Source: Mesorhizobium sp. YIM 152430 (lineage in GTDB: Bacteria > Pseudomonadota > Alphaproteobacteria > Rhizobiales > Rhizobiaceae). Taken from it: a DNA stretch of 64,000 bases. Shown in pieces: positions 36,218 to 44,333 of this stretch. The notes under the pieces are model-generated. The model ran no database searches. It was not told the origin of the DNA and saw only the letters and a program-made list of their open reading frames with translations. The number at the start of each line of letters is the position of its first letter. The stretch's first letter is position 1. The DNA is taken from assembly GCF_029210365.1 (NCBI RefSeq), contig NZ_JARGES010000030.1:1-64000 (forward strand), given 5' to 3'. A program made the position numbers and the translations under genes.

Positions 36218-37666
36218 TTGATCCGGTCGACGCTGCTTGATGCAGATGGTCGCCAAATCCTAATCAGCAACGATTTCGGCGACTACGCAATTATTTCGAA
36301 CGACGAGTTCCGATCCTACGAAACGGGTTCGGAAACCGCTCTTTCGACTGAGCGTCTACGTGACCTTGAAGCGCGAGGACTAGCGAAGGCTGATCATCAG
36401 CGCCCTCGTAGCAAGCTAGAAGAAGCCGCTTTCAATACCCGAAAGTCCTTTGCGCTGGAGGGACCCTCACTCCATATTTTTGTCGTAACTCTTCGCTGCG
36501 ACCATAGCTGCCAGTATTGCCAAGTATCCCGCGCTAACCTGAGCGCACCCGGCTTTGACATGACCAGCGAAACTGCCGCATTGGCGGTCGACCGGGTCTT
36601 CGAGTCTCCGTCTTCCACGTTGACCATCGAGTTCCAGGGGGGGGAGCCGGCCCTCAGGTTCGATCTCGTTCGCCGGATTGTCGAGCTCGCGGAAAATCGG
36701 AACCTCACGGAGAATCGCACACTTAGCTTTGCTATGGTCTCGACGCTGCACCATTTTAGCGATGACGACCTAGCATTCTGCCGGGATCATGAAATTCGTC
36801 TCTCGACGTCGATTGACGGTCCGTCAGTACTGCATGACAGGAACCGTCCCAATCCTGACCGAAACGCATGGCTCCAGACAGTCGAGGCCCTGGACAGGGC
36901 GAGAGCGGTCCTTGGCCACGAGGGTGTGAGCGCCTTGCCCACCATCACAAGGGAGGGTTTGTCCGACCCTAGAGGCCTTGTCGATCAATATCGCGATCTT
37001 GGTTTCCCCACGATCTTCCTGCGTCCTATCAGCCCATATGGGTTCGCGCTCAAGACGCGGAAAGCCATTGGCTACCGTATGGAAGATTTTCTCAGATTCT
37101 ACGATCAGGCGCTGGACTACATCCTCGAGCTGAATGCGAACGGGGAGGCCTTTGAAGAGACCTATGCCGCCATTCTCCTGCGTCACATTCTGACGCCGTT
37201 CCATTCCGGCTATCTCGATCTGCGTTCTCCCACCGGCACGGGATTGGGTGTGCTCGTCTACAATTACGACGGACGGGTGTTTCCGGCCGACGAAGCACGC
37301 ATGGCTGCGCAAACAGGCGACCAGCGGTTTACGATGGGGACCGTGGCGGATTCCTTCGACACGCTCATGGCCTCCCCCGCGATGCAATGGCTCATGAAGG
37401 GGGCAGTTTCGGAGCACCTGCGTGGCTGTCGCGATTGCGCCTTCGTTCCATATTGTGGATCGGACCCTGTTTTTCATGCAACCGTGCAGGGCGATCCGGC
37501 AGCCGACCGTCGGGACAGTGAGTTCTGCCAGAAGCATATGCATATCTTTCGGGGACTTTTTCGTCGCGTGGCGGAAGCGGAGCCGGAAACCATGCGGACA
37601 TTCATCGCCTGGGCTATGCGGAAGCCGCGTGATGAAGTTCACGTCAGCGGATGGGTCGATCGATGA
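36218..37666 (+). CDS. hxsB: His-Xaa-Ser system radical SAM maturase HxsB
   Basis: A 482-residue radical SAM enzyme. Cys 94, 98 and 101 (RCDHSCQYC) bind the 4Fe-4S cluster; IEFQGGEPALRFD is the SAM GGE motif; CRDCAFVPYCGSDPVFH in the C-terminal part binds auxiliary iron-sulfur clusters. Length and pattern fit HxsB of the His-Xaa-Ser system. Translation appears to start at TTG after GGGGGAGTGA; no in-frame ATG exists upstream. Its stop overlaps the hxsC start (ATGA). Confidence 0.85.
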   Translation: MIRSTLLDADGRQILISNDFGDYAIISNDEFRSYETGSETALSTERLRDLEARGLAKADHQRPRSKLEEAAFNTRKSFALEGPSLHIFVVTLRCDHSCQYCQVSRANLSAPGFDMTSETAALAVDRVFESPSSTLTIEFQGGEPALRFDLVRRIVELAENRNLTENRTLSFAMVSTLHHFSDDDLAFCRDHEIRLSTSIDGPSVLHDRNRPNPDRNAWLQTVEALDRARAVLGHEGVSALPTITREGLSDPRGLVDQYRDLGFPTIFLRPISPYGFALKTRKAIGYRMEDFLRFYDQALDYILELNANGEAFEETYAAILLRHILTPFHSGYLDLRSPTGTGLGVLVYNYDGRVFPADEARMAAQTGDQRFTMGTVADSFDTLMASPAMQWLMKGAVSEHLRGCRDCAFVPYCGSDPVFHATVQGDPAADRRDSEFCQKHMHIFRGLFRRVAEAEPETMRTFIAWAMRKPRDEVHVSGWVDR

Positions 37667-38814
37667 GGCAGCCCATCGGCCTTCATACTCATGCTGACGT
37701 GCGCGGCGTTGAGGGCGTACAGATTCTCAAGGTTCTGGCATCCGACGAAGCACTGAGGGGTGAATATGACTGTCGGAACGTGCTGGTATGGGAAGCCGAC
37801 CTTCCCGGTGCGGCAGGTTCTATCAACGGCCGTTCGGACCGCGGGGTCTCGATCGCTAATGTTCGGGACAAAAGGGTAATTCAGCCGGGTGACATCGTCC
37901 GGCTTCGACAGGGCTCATCGCTGGTCTCGGTGGTTTATCGTCGCGGATCGAAGGCTAACACATTGTTTGCCACCGAACGATGCAACAGCCGATGCGTGAT
38001 GTGCTCACAGCCGCCGCGCGACGACGACGATTCTTGGCGGGTGGCCGAGCTTGAACAGACGATCTCGCTGGTGGACCGGAATGAAATCCAGCTTGGCATA
38101 ACAGGAGGAGAGCCAACGTTGCTGGGTTCCGATCTCGGCCGTCTCGTCGATGTCACCGCCCATTGTCTACCGGACACGACGCTGCATGTGCTGACCAACG
38201 GACGCCTGTTTCAGCACCGGCTGTTCGCATCAGACATCGCGGCCCGCCGGCCCGATCATGTCGTCTGGGCAGTGCCGCTCTATGCGGACGTCGCTCAGAT
38301 TCATGACGAGGTCGTCGAGGCACCTGGCAGCTTCCACGAGACGTTGGACGGCCTCTATGAACTGGGGCGATTGGGAGCACGAGTGGAGATACGGGTCGTC
38401 CTTCATAAGATGACCGTAGGGCGGCTGCCACAACTTGCGTCCTTCATCTACAGACGCCTTCCCTTTGTCGAGCATGTCGCTCTCATGGGGCTCGAGCCGA
38501 TGGGCTTTGCCAAGCGAAACCGCGACCGACTCTGGATCGACCCGGTCGATTACATGCCAGCATTAGAGAGCGCGCTGTTCCACCTCCTCAATCGAGGCAT
38601 GACCACGTCCATTTACAATCTGCCACTGTGTGTCCTTCCGAGCCATTTATGGCCATTTGCGGAACAATCTATTTCCGATTGGAAGAATCTTTATCCTGAT
38701 GAATGCGAAGGGTGCGCGGTAGTTGATCGCTGTGCCGGATTCTTCGCGTCTGCAGGCTCGGCCTGGCGGAGCCGCGCGGTGTATCCAATGAAGGCGGAGG
38801 AGGTCGCCGTATGA
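37663..38814 (+). CDS. hxsC: His-Xaa-Ser system radical SAM maturase HxsC
   Basis: A 383-residue radical SAM protein, partner of HxsB. The cluster site is Cys 107, 111, 114 (ERCNSRCVMCSQPP), followed by ITGGEPTLLG and a C-terminal CEGCAVVDRC pair. It has a 100-residue N-terminal extension before the radical SAM core, as in HxsC. Coupled to hxsB and hxsA by ATGA overlaps on both sides. Confidence 0.85.
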   Translation: MRQPIGLHTHADVRGVEGVQILKVLASDEALRGEYDCRNVLVWEADLPGAAGSINGRSDRGVSIANVRDKRVIQPGDIVRLRQGSSLVSVVYRRGSKANTLFATERCNSRCVMCSQPPRDDDDSWRVAELEQTISLVDRNEIQLGITGGEPTLLGSDLGRLVDVTAHCLPDTTLHVLTNGRLFQHRLFASDIAARRPDHVVWAVPLYADVAQIHDEVVEAPGSFHETLDGLYELGRLGARVEIRVVLHKMTVGRLPQLASFIYRRLPFVEHVALMGLEPMGFAKRNRDRLWIDPVDYMPALESALFHLLNRGMTTSIYNLPLCVLPSHLWPFAEQSISDWKNLYPDECEGCAVVDRCAGFFASAGSAWRSRAVYPMKAEEVAV

Positions 38815-39455
38815 ACTGGAAGCATCGTCTCGCCTTTCTTCTTGGGGCCGCGAGCCCATTCGCAATCAGCGACACGGCATATGCGAAGGTAGTGGACGAC
38901 GATGCGGCAATATCATTGTCGCCGACCACTTTCGCAGAGGAGAAGGTGGTCTACTGGGCGGATCCCGCGCGGCTGACGAGCGCTCTACAACTCGCTCAAC
39001 ATCGAAGCCATCGCAGCCACAGTTCGCATCGATCCCACAGTTCCCACCGTTCCCACTACTCGTCGAGCGGCGGCTACAGCGTTCCGCGAACTGTCGCGCC
39101 GGCACCGAGCTTGCCGCCAGTCACGCAATCGGCGCCACCTTCGCCGAGTGTTGCGCCGCTTGATTCTCCACCTTCTTCATCGCCGTCGATTGTCACACAG
39201 CCACGGCTTGGAACCGGCGAGGCCACTGCCACAACGCCTGTGCAGCAACCTCAACGTATGGGACAGGCGGAAGTTATGGAGATCGTCCGGCGAGTTCAGC
39301 TGGCTCTGCTTATGCGCGGCTATGATCCAGGACTGGCTGATGGCGTCCTAGGTCCCAAGACTCAGGAAGCGTTGCGGCAATATCAAGCAGCAGCAGGGCT
39401 TACCATATCGGGCCATCTCGACGCTGCGACCCTCGACGGACTAGGTGTAAGATAG
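38811..39455 (+). CDS. hxsA: His-Xaa-Ser repeat protein HxsA (modified substrate)
   Basis: A 214-residue secreted protein. A signal-like N-terminus (WKHRLAFLLGAASPFAISDT, AYA) is followed by seven tandem His-x-Ser triplets at residues 64-84 (HRS HRS HSS HRS HSS HRS HYS), a Ser/Pro-rich linker, and a peptidoglycan-binding domain (about 150-212: VQLALLMRGYDPGLADGVLG, PKTQEALRQYQAAAGL). The triplet repeat is the presumed site of modification by HxsB/HxsC. The export signal and binding domain place the product at the cell wall. Confidence 0.88.
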   Translation: MNWKHRLAFLLGAASPFAISDTAYAKVVDDDAAISLSPTTFAEEKVVYWADPARLTSALQLAQHRSHRSHSSHRSHSSHRSHYSSSGGYSVPRTVAPAPSLPPVTQSAPPSPSVAPLDSPPSSSPSIVTQPRLGTGEATATTPVQQPQRMGQAEVMEIVRRVQLALLMRGYDPGLADGVLGPKTQEALRQYQAAAGLTISGHLDAATLDGLGVR

Positions 39456-39658
39456 TCCGACGAGCTGTCACTGACGACCTGCCGCCTCCGAAGCTCCCTT
39501 TTTGGACGACTAGGTCGGATATCCGAGGCCGGCAACATCGCGAGACGGATTTGCCGGGAAATTACGTCAATGACCTGAGGCTCCACTTCTCCGGTTTGAG
39601 GGAGATGCCGGGTTTTATTTGCTCTGATCCCAGCAGCTTGATGCAATGATCCAATCGC

Positions 39659-40426
39659 TCAGTCGCTTTTGCGCTGGCGTTCGCGTTGAAGCGCATCCGA
39701 GAATGCGGAGGCCAGGATGCCGGTCGGCATGGCGATCAACCCGATGCCGAGAAGTGCTGTGGCACCGGACAGGATACGACCGATGCCGGTTAGCGGCACT
39801 ACGTCTCCATAGCCGACAGTGGTCAGCGTCGCGATGGACCACCACATCGCGCGCGGAATTGAACCGAACGCCCCCTGCTGGCCATCACCTTCAACGATGT
39901 AGAGCAAGGTGGATGAGACAAGAAGTAATACGCTTGCGATCACAACGCTCATTGCCAGCTCGTACTTTCGATCGCGCAGAGCGTCTATGATTGCCATTAG
40001 TGCCTTCGAGAAGCGACCAAGCTTTGCCAGCCGCATGATGCGAATGAGCCGGAACAGTCTAAGGAGAAACGCTTCTGAGCCAAGAAACCCAAGGAAGAGT
40101 GGCAACAGCGCGAACAGGTCAATGAGCGATGTAAACTTCAACATATATCGCACTCGACCGCGGGCACCCCGATAGCGGCAATCTTCTGCCGCAATCCACA
40201 CCCGAGCCAAATATTCGATCGCAAATATTGTTGTTAGGACAATCTCAACCCCTGAAAAAATCGTCGTCTTGCCGTCATGGAGCGCAACCTCGCTCTCGAC
40301 AACGGCAACCAACGCTGCGAAGCATATTGACGCCATGACAGCCTTGTTGATCGGCGACAAGCCAGGCCGCGTCCAAGCACGAGGCTCCAAGTGTATATAA
40401 AGACTGTGACGAATTGCGTCGAGCAT
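39659..40426 (-). CDS. voltage-gated-type potassium channel
   Basis: A 255-residue six-helix ion channel. S4 has spaced arginines (LLRLFRLIRIMRLAKLGRFS), the pore has the selectivity filter TLTTVGYGDVVPLTGIGR, and the S6 helix follows (GIGLIAMPTGILASAFSDAL). Similar small Kv-like channels set membrane potassium flow in many proteobacteria. It is convergent with hxsA and has its own promoter region in 40427-40870. Confidence 0.93.
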   Translation of the reverse strand: MLDAIRHSLYIHLEPRAWTRPGLSPINKAVMASICFAALVAVVESEVALHDGKTTIFSGVEIVLTTIFAIEYLARVWIAAEDCRYRGARGRVRYMLKFTSLIDLFALLPLFLGFLGSEAFLLRLFRLIRIMRLAKLGRFSKALMAIIDALRDRKYELAMSVVIASVLLLVSSTLLYIVEGDGQQGAFGSIPRAMWWSIATLTTVGYGDVVPLTGIGRILSGATALLGIGLIAMPTGILASAFSDALQRERQRKSD

Positions 40427-40870
40427 GGCTTCATCTGACCACAGAACCGTTCATAACGTCTTATTCTGGATTGCGTGGCGACTTTGGGCCTTTCAGTCCC
40501 GAAGCAACGTTGCATCGGAACTCGGCCGCACCATCGGAAAACTCCTGAACGGAAGGAGCAAAGTCTGTTTCTAAGCAAGTTTGCCTGGACGTCCGCGATG
40601 GGGCGCGTTGCTGTCGAAGCTCAGCGACCACCCGAATGGCCGCTTTCGTGATCCCATCGCCCGGGACCGGTCGAGCAGGAATTTACCCCGGTCAGGCCGT
40701 CGGCGTCAGCCGGCGTGGCACGCCGGGAAATCTTTTCCTACCGACGCCTTCGGGGCCGTTAGCGGACTGGCCGCTTTCAGGGCCACCAGCGGAATAGCGG
40801 TCTCCGCCCCGAACGGTTCCATCAAAGCTGCTCGAATCTGCCGGGTGGGAAGCTTGGTTTGGCGGGCCGG
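40427..40870. other. intergenic stretch with repeat copy D
   Basis: No gene supported. It separates the channel gene from the Thoeris locus and holds repeat copy D. Confidence 0.6.
40681..40782 (+). repeat. dispersed intergenic repeat, copy D (diverged)
   Basis: Begins ATTTACCCCGG, contains GGAAATCTTTTCC at 40726-40738, then ACCGACGCCTTCGGGGCCGT and AGCGGACTGGCCGCTTTCAG. Closest to copy C; shares the palindromic core and the GGGGCCG block with A and B. Confidence 0.6.
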
Positions 40871-41473
40871 TCACCGGCCGGCAAGACCGGCCGCGATCTC
40901 TATCCATCCGCCGATATTCTGGCGCCCATTTTGCTGGGCGAAGTCATAGGCGAGGCAATGACTGGACAACGTCACCACCGAGTTGGATGTGGGTGCGGCA
41001 AACCACAGGACGTTCGGCGGGATGGCGAGGGTGTAGTCCTCGTATTTGCGCCAAACATCGCCGATCTTCTCGCACAGGAATATCTTTCCGTCCGCCTTGT
41101 AGACGCCCATGCTGGCGAGGGGGTCGGGGCCTCTACGCGACAACTTGCCATCCCGATTGCGGACGCCGTGGATGAAGACGGTGAGCAGGCCGTTACCCTT
41201 GACTATGCTTCTGGCGATTTCGTAGCGCACCCAGCGGCGCAGATGGGTTTCGGCACCCGCGAGGACGCAGGTCACCGATGTACCTTCCAGCCCCTGGCGC
41301 AAAAAGCGCTTTAGCGCGTCGGCGCTTTCCTTGCGCGAGGCTTCGAAGACGCTCGAGTCGAAGAAGCCGACGGACTTACGGGTTTCGGGTTTGACGACCC
41401 AGGAGTTCCTCACGTTCCACGCCCGCCAGACATCGGGCTTATAGTGATAGGAAAAAAACGTGTGGCGTGCCAT
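40871..41473 (-). CDS. thsB: Thoeris TIR-like protein ThsB (DUF1863 type), divergent copy
   Basis: A 200-residue TIR-like protein. Start MARHTFFSYHYKPDVWRAWN and VRNSWVV fit the Thoeris_TIR (DUF1863) fold. The putative catalytic Glu 85 lies in RRWVRYEIARS. ThsB proteins recognise phage and convert NAD to a cyclic ADP-ribose isomer. It is transcribed away from thsA across a 129-base shared promoter region. Confidence 0.82.
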   Translation of the reverse strand: MARHTFFSYHYKPDVWRAWNVRNSWVVKPETRKSVGFFDSSVFEASRKESADALKRFLRQGLEGTSVTCVLAGAETHLRRWVRYEIARSIVKGNGLLTVFIHGVRNRDGKLSRRGPDPLASMGVYKADGKIFLCEKIGDVWRKYEDYTLAIPPNVLWFAAPTSNSVVTLSSHCLAYDFAQQNGRQNIGGWIEIAAGLAGR

Positions 41474-41602
41474 GCGATTTCCGCGTCGTTGAACTTGGCT
41501 ATGGATGTAACGGTGTGGATAGATGCTCGGTGGTTGACGAAATCCATGGCGGCATCCAAGAATTAGAGAAATATATTTTCTCCGATTCCTTGGTTTCAGA
41601 CA

Positions 41603-43039
41603 ATGGCGCTGTCCGTCGAAATAACTGCATTCTGCCGCAAGTTCGCGCGTGACATGGCAGAGGGCACGGTGGCGATTTTCGCCGGTGCAGGCATGTCGGC
41701 CGGCGCCGGCTTCGTCGACTGGAAGACGCTATTGGCTCCGTTCGCTGAGGAGCTCGGGCTGAGCATCGAACGTGAAAGCGACAACCTGGTGCGCTTTGCC
41801 CAGTTCTCGCTCAACCACAAGCAAGGCAATCGCGCCCATCTCAACGACGCCCTGATCACCGCTTTCCCTTCACTGGCGTCACCGTCGGAGAACCACGCGA
41901 TCCTTGCTCGCCTGCCGATCAGGACCTATTGGACAACCAACTACGACAAGCTGATCGAGACGGCGCTAACGGACGCGCGCAAGACCCCCGACGTCAAGCA
42001 TGTCGATAGCCAGTTGCCTGTCACCAAGCCCAAGCGCGACGCGATCGTGTACAAGATGCACGGCGACGTGGACCATCCGCAGGATGCGGTGCTCACCCGA
42101 GACGACTACGAGGCCTACGGCGGCAAGCACTTGGGCTTCGTCAACGCGCTGGTGGGCGACCTGACCGGCAAGACCTTCCTCTTCATCGGGTTCAGTTTTT
42201 CGGACCCCAACCTCGATCATGTGCTGTCGCAACTGCGCCTGCGCTACCAGACGGGACAGCGTGAGCACTATTGCTTCGTTCGCGTACCGCAGAAAGACAC
42301 TTACGACAGCGACGAGGATTTCGCCTATGCCAAGGCGCGCCATCGCCACATGGTGATCGATCTCAAGCGCTACAACGTGACCGCGCTCGAGATCGGAGAC
42401 TATGCCACGATCACCGAGGCGCTGAAGACGATTGAAAACCTTTATCGGCGGCGCCTGGTTTTCGTGTCCGGCAGCGCGTCCGATTTCTCGCCCTGGGGGG
42501 AGATGGCGGTCAATGCCTTCTTCCGCGACCTTGGGTCGATCCTGATCGACAACGACTTCCAGATCGTCAGCGGCTTCGGGCTTGGGGTGGGCAATTCGCT
42601 GATCAGCGGCGCGATCGAAAAGGCCTATGCCAGAAAGAACACGCGGCTCGATAACTTCCTGCAGGTCCGTCCCTTTCCCCGGGATATCGCCGATGCCGAC
42701 GAGCGGGCCGCGATATGGCACCGCTATCGGCAGGAATTGCTGTCGCTTCCGGGCATTGCCTTGTTCTTTTTCGGCAACAAGGAAGTCGGGGGCAAGATCG
42801 TGCCGGCCGACGGAGTCCGCAAGGAATTCGAGATCGCACGGGCTCAGGGCGTTGCGGCGGTCCCGGTTGGTGCCACCGGGTCCATGGCCGATGAATTGGC
42901 CGCGGAAGCGCTGGCGAGCCCCGCCGGTCTGTCCCAGGCAATGCTCGCAGCGATCACTGCACTCAACCAACCCATCGCGGACCTCAACAATCTGCTGCAA
43001 CCCACCATCGATGCCGTCAAGGCGCTCGCGGCCGAATAA
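41603..43039 (+). CDS. thsA: Thoeris effector ThsA (SIR2-SLOG NADase)
   Basis: A 478-residue protein. The N-terminal SIR2 domain has VAIFAGAGMSAGAGFVDWKT (NAD loop), TTNYDKLIE with Asn 113, and YKMHGDVDHP with catalytic His 153, positions close to those of the studied ThsA. The C-terminal SLOG/STALD domain (about 284-460) has RRRLVFVSGSASDFSP, VSGFGLGVGNSLISGA, and binds the cyclic ADP-ribose signal. Activation leads to NAD depletion and death of the infected cell. Upstream start region has no strong ribosome site; an ATG at 41603 gives full SIR2. Confidence 0.88.
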   Translation: MALSVEITAFCRKFARDMAEGTVAIFAGAGMSAGAGFVDWKTLLAPFAEELGLSIERESDNLVRFAQFSLNHKQGNRAHLNDALITAFPSLASPSENHAILARLPIRTYWTTNYDKLIETALTDARKTPDVKHVDSQLPVTKPKRDAIVYKMHGDVDHPQDAVLTRDDYEAYGGKHLGFVNALVGDLTGKTFLFIGFSFSDPNLDHVLSQLRLRYQTGQREHYCFVRVPQKDTYDSDEDFAYAKARHRHMVIDLKRYNVTALEIGDYATITEALKTIENLYRRRLVFVSGSASDFSPWGEMAVNAFFRDLGSILIDNDFQIVSGFGLGVGNSLISGAIEKAYARKNTRLDNFLQVRPFPRDIADADERAAIWHRYRQELLSLPGIALFFFGNKEVGGKIVPADGVRKEFEIARAQGVAAVPVGATGSMADELAAEALASPAGLSQAMLAAITALNQPIADLNNLLQPTIDAVKALAAE

Positions 43040-43063
43040 GACCGCCCAACCCCAAAGGCCCCG

Positions 43064-43570
43064 ATGGCATTCGCTCAATCGACACTCCTGTCCGAAGCCT
43101 CCCGAACCGTCTTACGCAAGTCGATCGACGAGGCAGTCCGGCAGGGATCTCCGACCGCGTTCCTTTCGCATAGTCATAGGGACGCCCTTCTCGCCAAGGG
43201 TCTGCAGGCCCGCTTGAGCCGGCTGGACTGGGACGTCTACATCGATTGGGAAGACACGGCGATGCCCGACCGGCCGAGCGTCGTGACAGCAGAAAGGATC
43301 CGCCGCAAGATTGTGCAACTCGATCTCTTCCTGTTCCTGGCCACGCAGAATTCCATGACCAGTCGCTGGTGTCCGTGGGAGCTCGGTTACGCCGACGGCA
43401 AGAAACCCAATTCGTCCATCCTGATCGTGCAGACCTCCGACAGCAGCGGCACCTACGGTAGTGAGTATCTCGAGCTTTACCGCCACCTGGACGAGGCATC
43501 GGGGGGTGGGGTGGCTCACTTCGACAAGTCCGGTAACGGACGCATGCTGCGGGGGACCGCACGGCCCTGA
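43064..43570 (+). CDS. thsB: TIR-domain protein, second Thoeris sensor
   Basis: A 168-residue TIR protein: TAFLSHSHRDALLAKGLQAR starts the fold, DWDVYIDWEDTAMPDRPSV is the BB-loop region, and SRWCPWELGYADG contains candidate catalytic Glu 106. It is a different TIR subtype from the two DUF1863-like copies. 24 bases after thsA, same strand, so likely one transcript. Confidence 0.8.
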   Translation: MAFAQSTLLSEASRTVLRKSIDEAVRQGSPTAFLSHSHRDALLAKGLQARLSRLDWDVYIDWEDTAMPDRPSVVTAERIRRKIVQLDLFLFLATQNSMTSRWCPWELGYADGKKPNSSILIVQTSDSSGTYGSEYLELYRHLDEASGGGVAHFDKSGNGRMLRGTARP

Positions 43571-43612
43571 CGCGGGAGCGGGGAGCGAGGAATATTGGAG
43601 GAGAAAGCGATC

Positions 43613-44077
43613 ATGACGGTTCGACGCGTGTTTTTCAGTTTCCACTACGAGCGGGACGTGCGGCGCATCCAGCAGGTCAGGAACTCTTGGGTCGTCCGGG
43701 AGAAGGGGGCAGCGCCGCCCTTTTACGACAAGGCCGAATTCGAGGAGGCCAAGCGCAGGGCCGGCGGGATCAGGGCGTGGATCGACGAGCAGATATCGGG
43801 ATGTTCGGTAACCGCGATCCTTTTCGGCTACCAAACCTACGATCGCGAATGGGTCCGGTACGAAATCGCCAAGAGCGTCGAGCGCAAGATGGGCATCATT
43901 GCCATTGACATCCATAACGTGAAGGATCCGGTTTCGGGTGCCGATTACGCCGGCCGCAATCCACTCGAGCATTTCGGGTTGCAGCGGACCTATCCGTCCT
44001 ACGATTGGGTGTACGACGACGGCTATGCCAATATCGGCACCTGGATCGAGAACGCAGCTCAAGCCGCGAACCGGTGA
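43613..44077 (+). CDS. thsB: Thoeris TIR-like protein ThsB (DUF1863 type), third sensor
   Basis: A 154-residue TIR-like protein related to the divergent copy: RRVFFSFHYERDVRRIQQVR, NSWVVRE, and REWVRYEIAKSVERKMGIIA with candidate catalytic Glu 84. The ATG at 43613 follows GGAGGAGAAAG. Having several ThsB genes per ThsA is a known Thoeris layout and widens phage recognition. Confidence 0.85.
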   Translation: MTVRRVFFSFHYERDVRRIQQVRNSWVVREKGAAPPFYDKAEFEEAKRRAGGIRAWIDEQISGCSVTAILFGYQTYDREWVRYEIAKSVERKMGIIAIDIHNVKDPVSGADYAGRNPLEHFGLQRTYPSYDWVYDDGYANIGTWIENAAQAANR

Positions 44078-44081
44078 CGCC

Positions 44082-44309
44082 ATGACCAACCTGACGGCGA
44101 GCCTGCCGCTCCCTCATGATGACTTCGCCGCTGGCTTTCGCGTCGGATGGGAGGCGGTGTGTGGAGACGGGGTGCCGTTGCCGCGCGTCCTGCCGATGGC
44201 GCCGCGCTTGACGACGATGGGCTACAGCCTATTCACGCTGGGCGTACGCGCGGGTGTAGAAGCGGCCACCGGCGTCGAAGACCTCGACGACATCGGCTTG
44301 CGTCCATAG
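44082..44309 (+). CDS. 75-residue unknown protein of the Thoeris locus
   Basis: MTNLTASLPLPHDDFAAGFR then VGWEAVCGDGVPLPRVLPMA, GYSLFTLGVRAGVEAATGVE. Starts 4 bases after the third TIR gene stop, so probably cotranslated. No domain recognised; could be a small helical accessory or regulator. Confidence 0.6.
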   Translation: MTNLTASLPLPHDDFAAGFRVGWEAVCGDGVPLPRVLPMAPRLTTMGYSLFTLGVRAGVEAATGVEDLDDIGLRP

Positions 44310-44333
44310 CGCTGCGCCAAAAGGGAAAAGCGA

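Noticed and set aside
38997-39065. Short tandem DNA repeats resembling a CRISPR or microsatellite
   Set aside because: They encode the His-x-Ser triplets of HxsA, have no spacers, and use varied codons.
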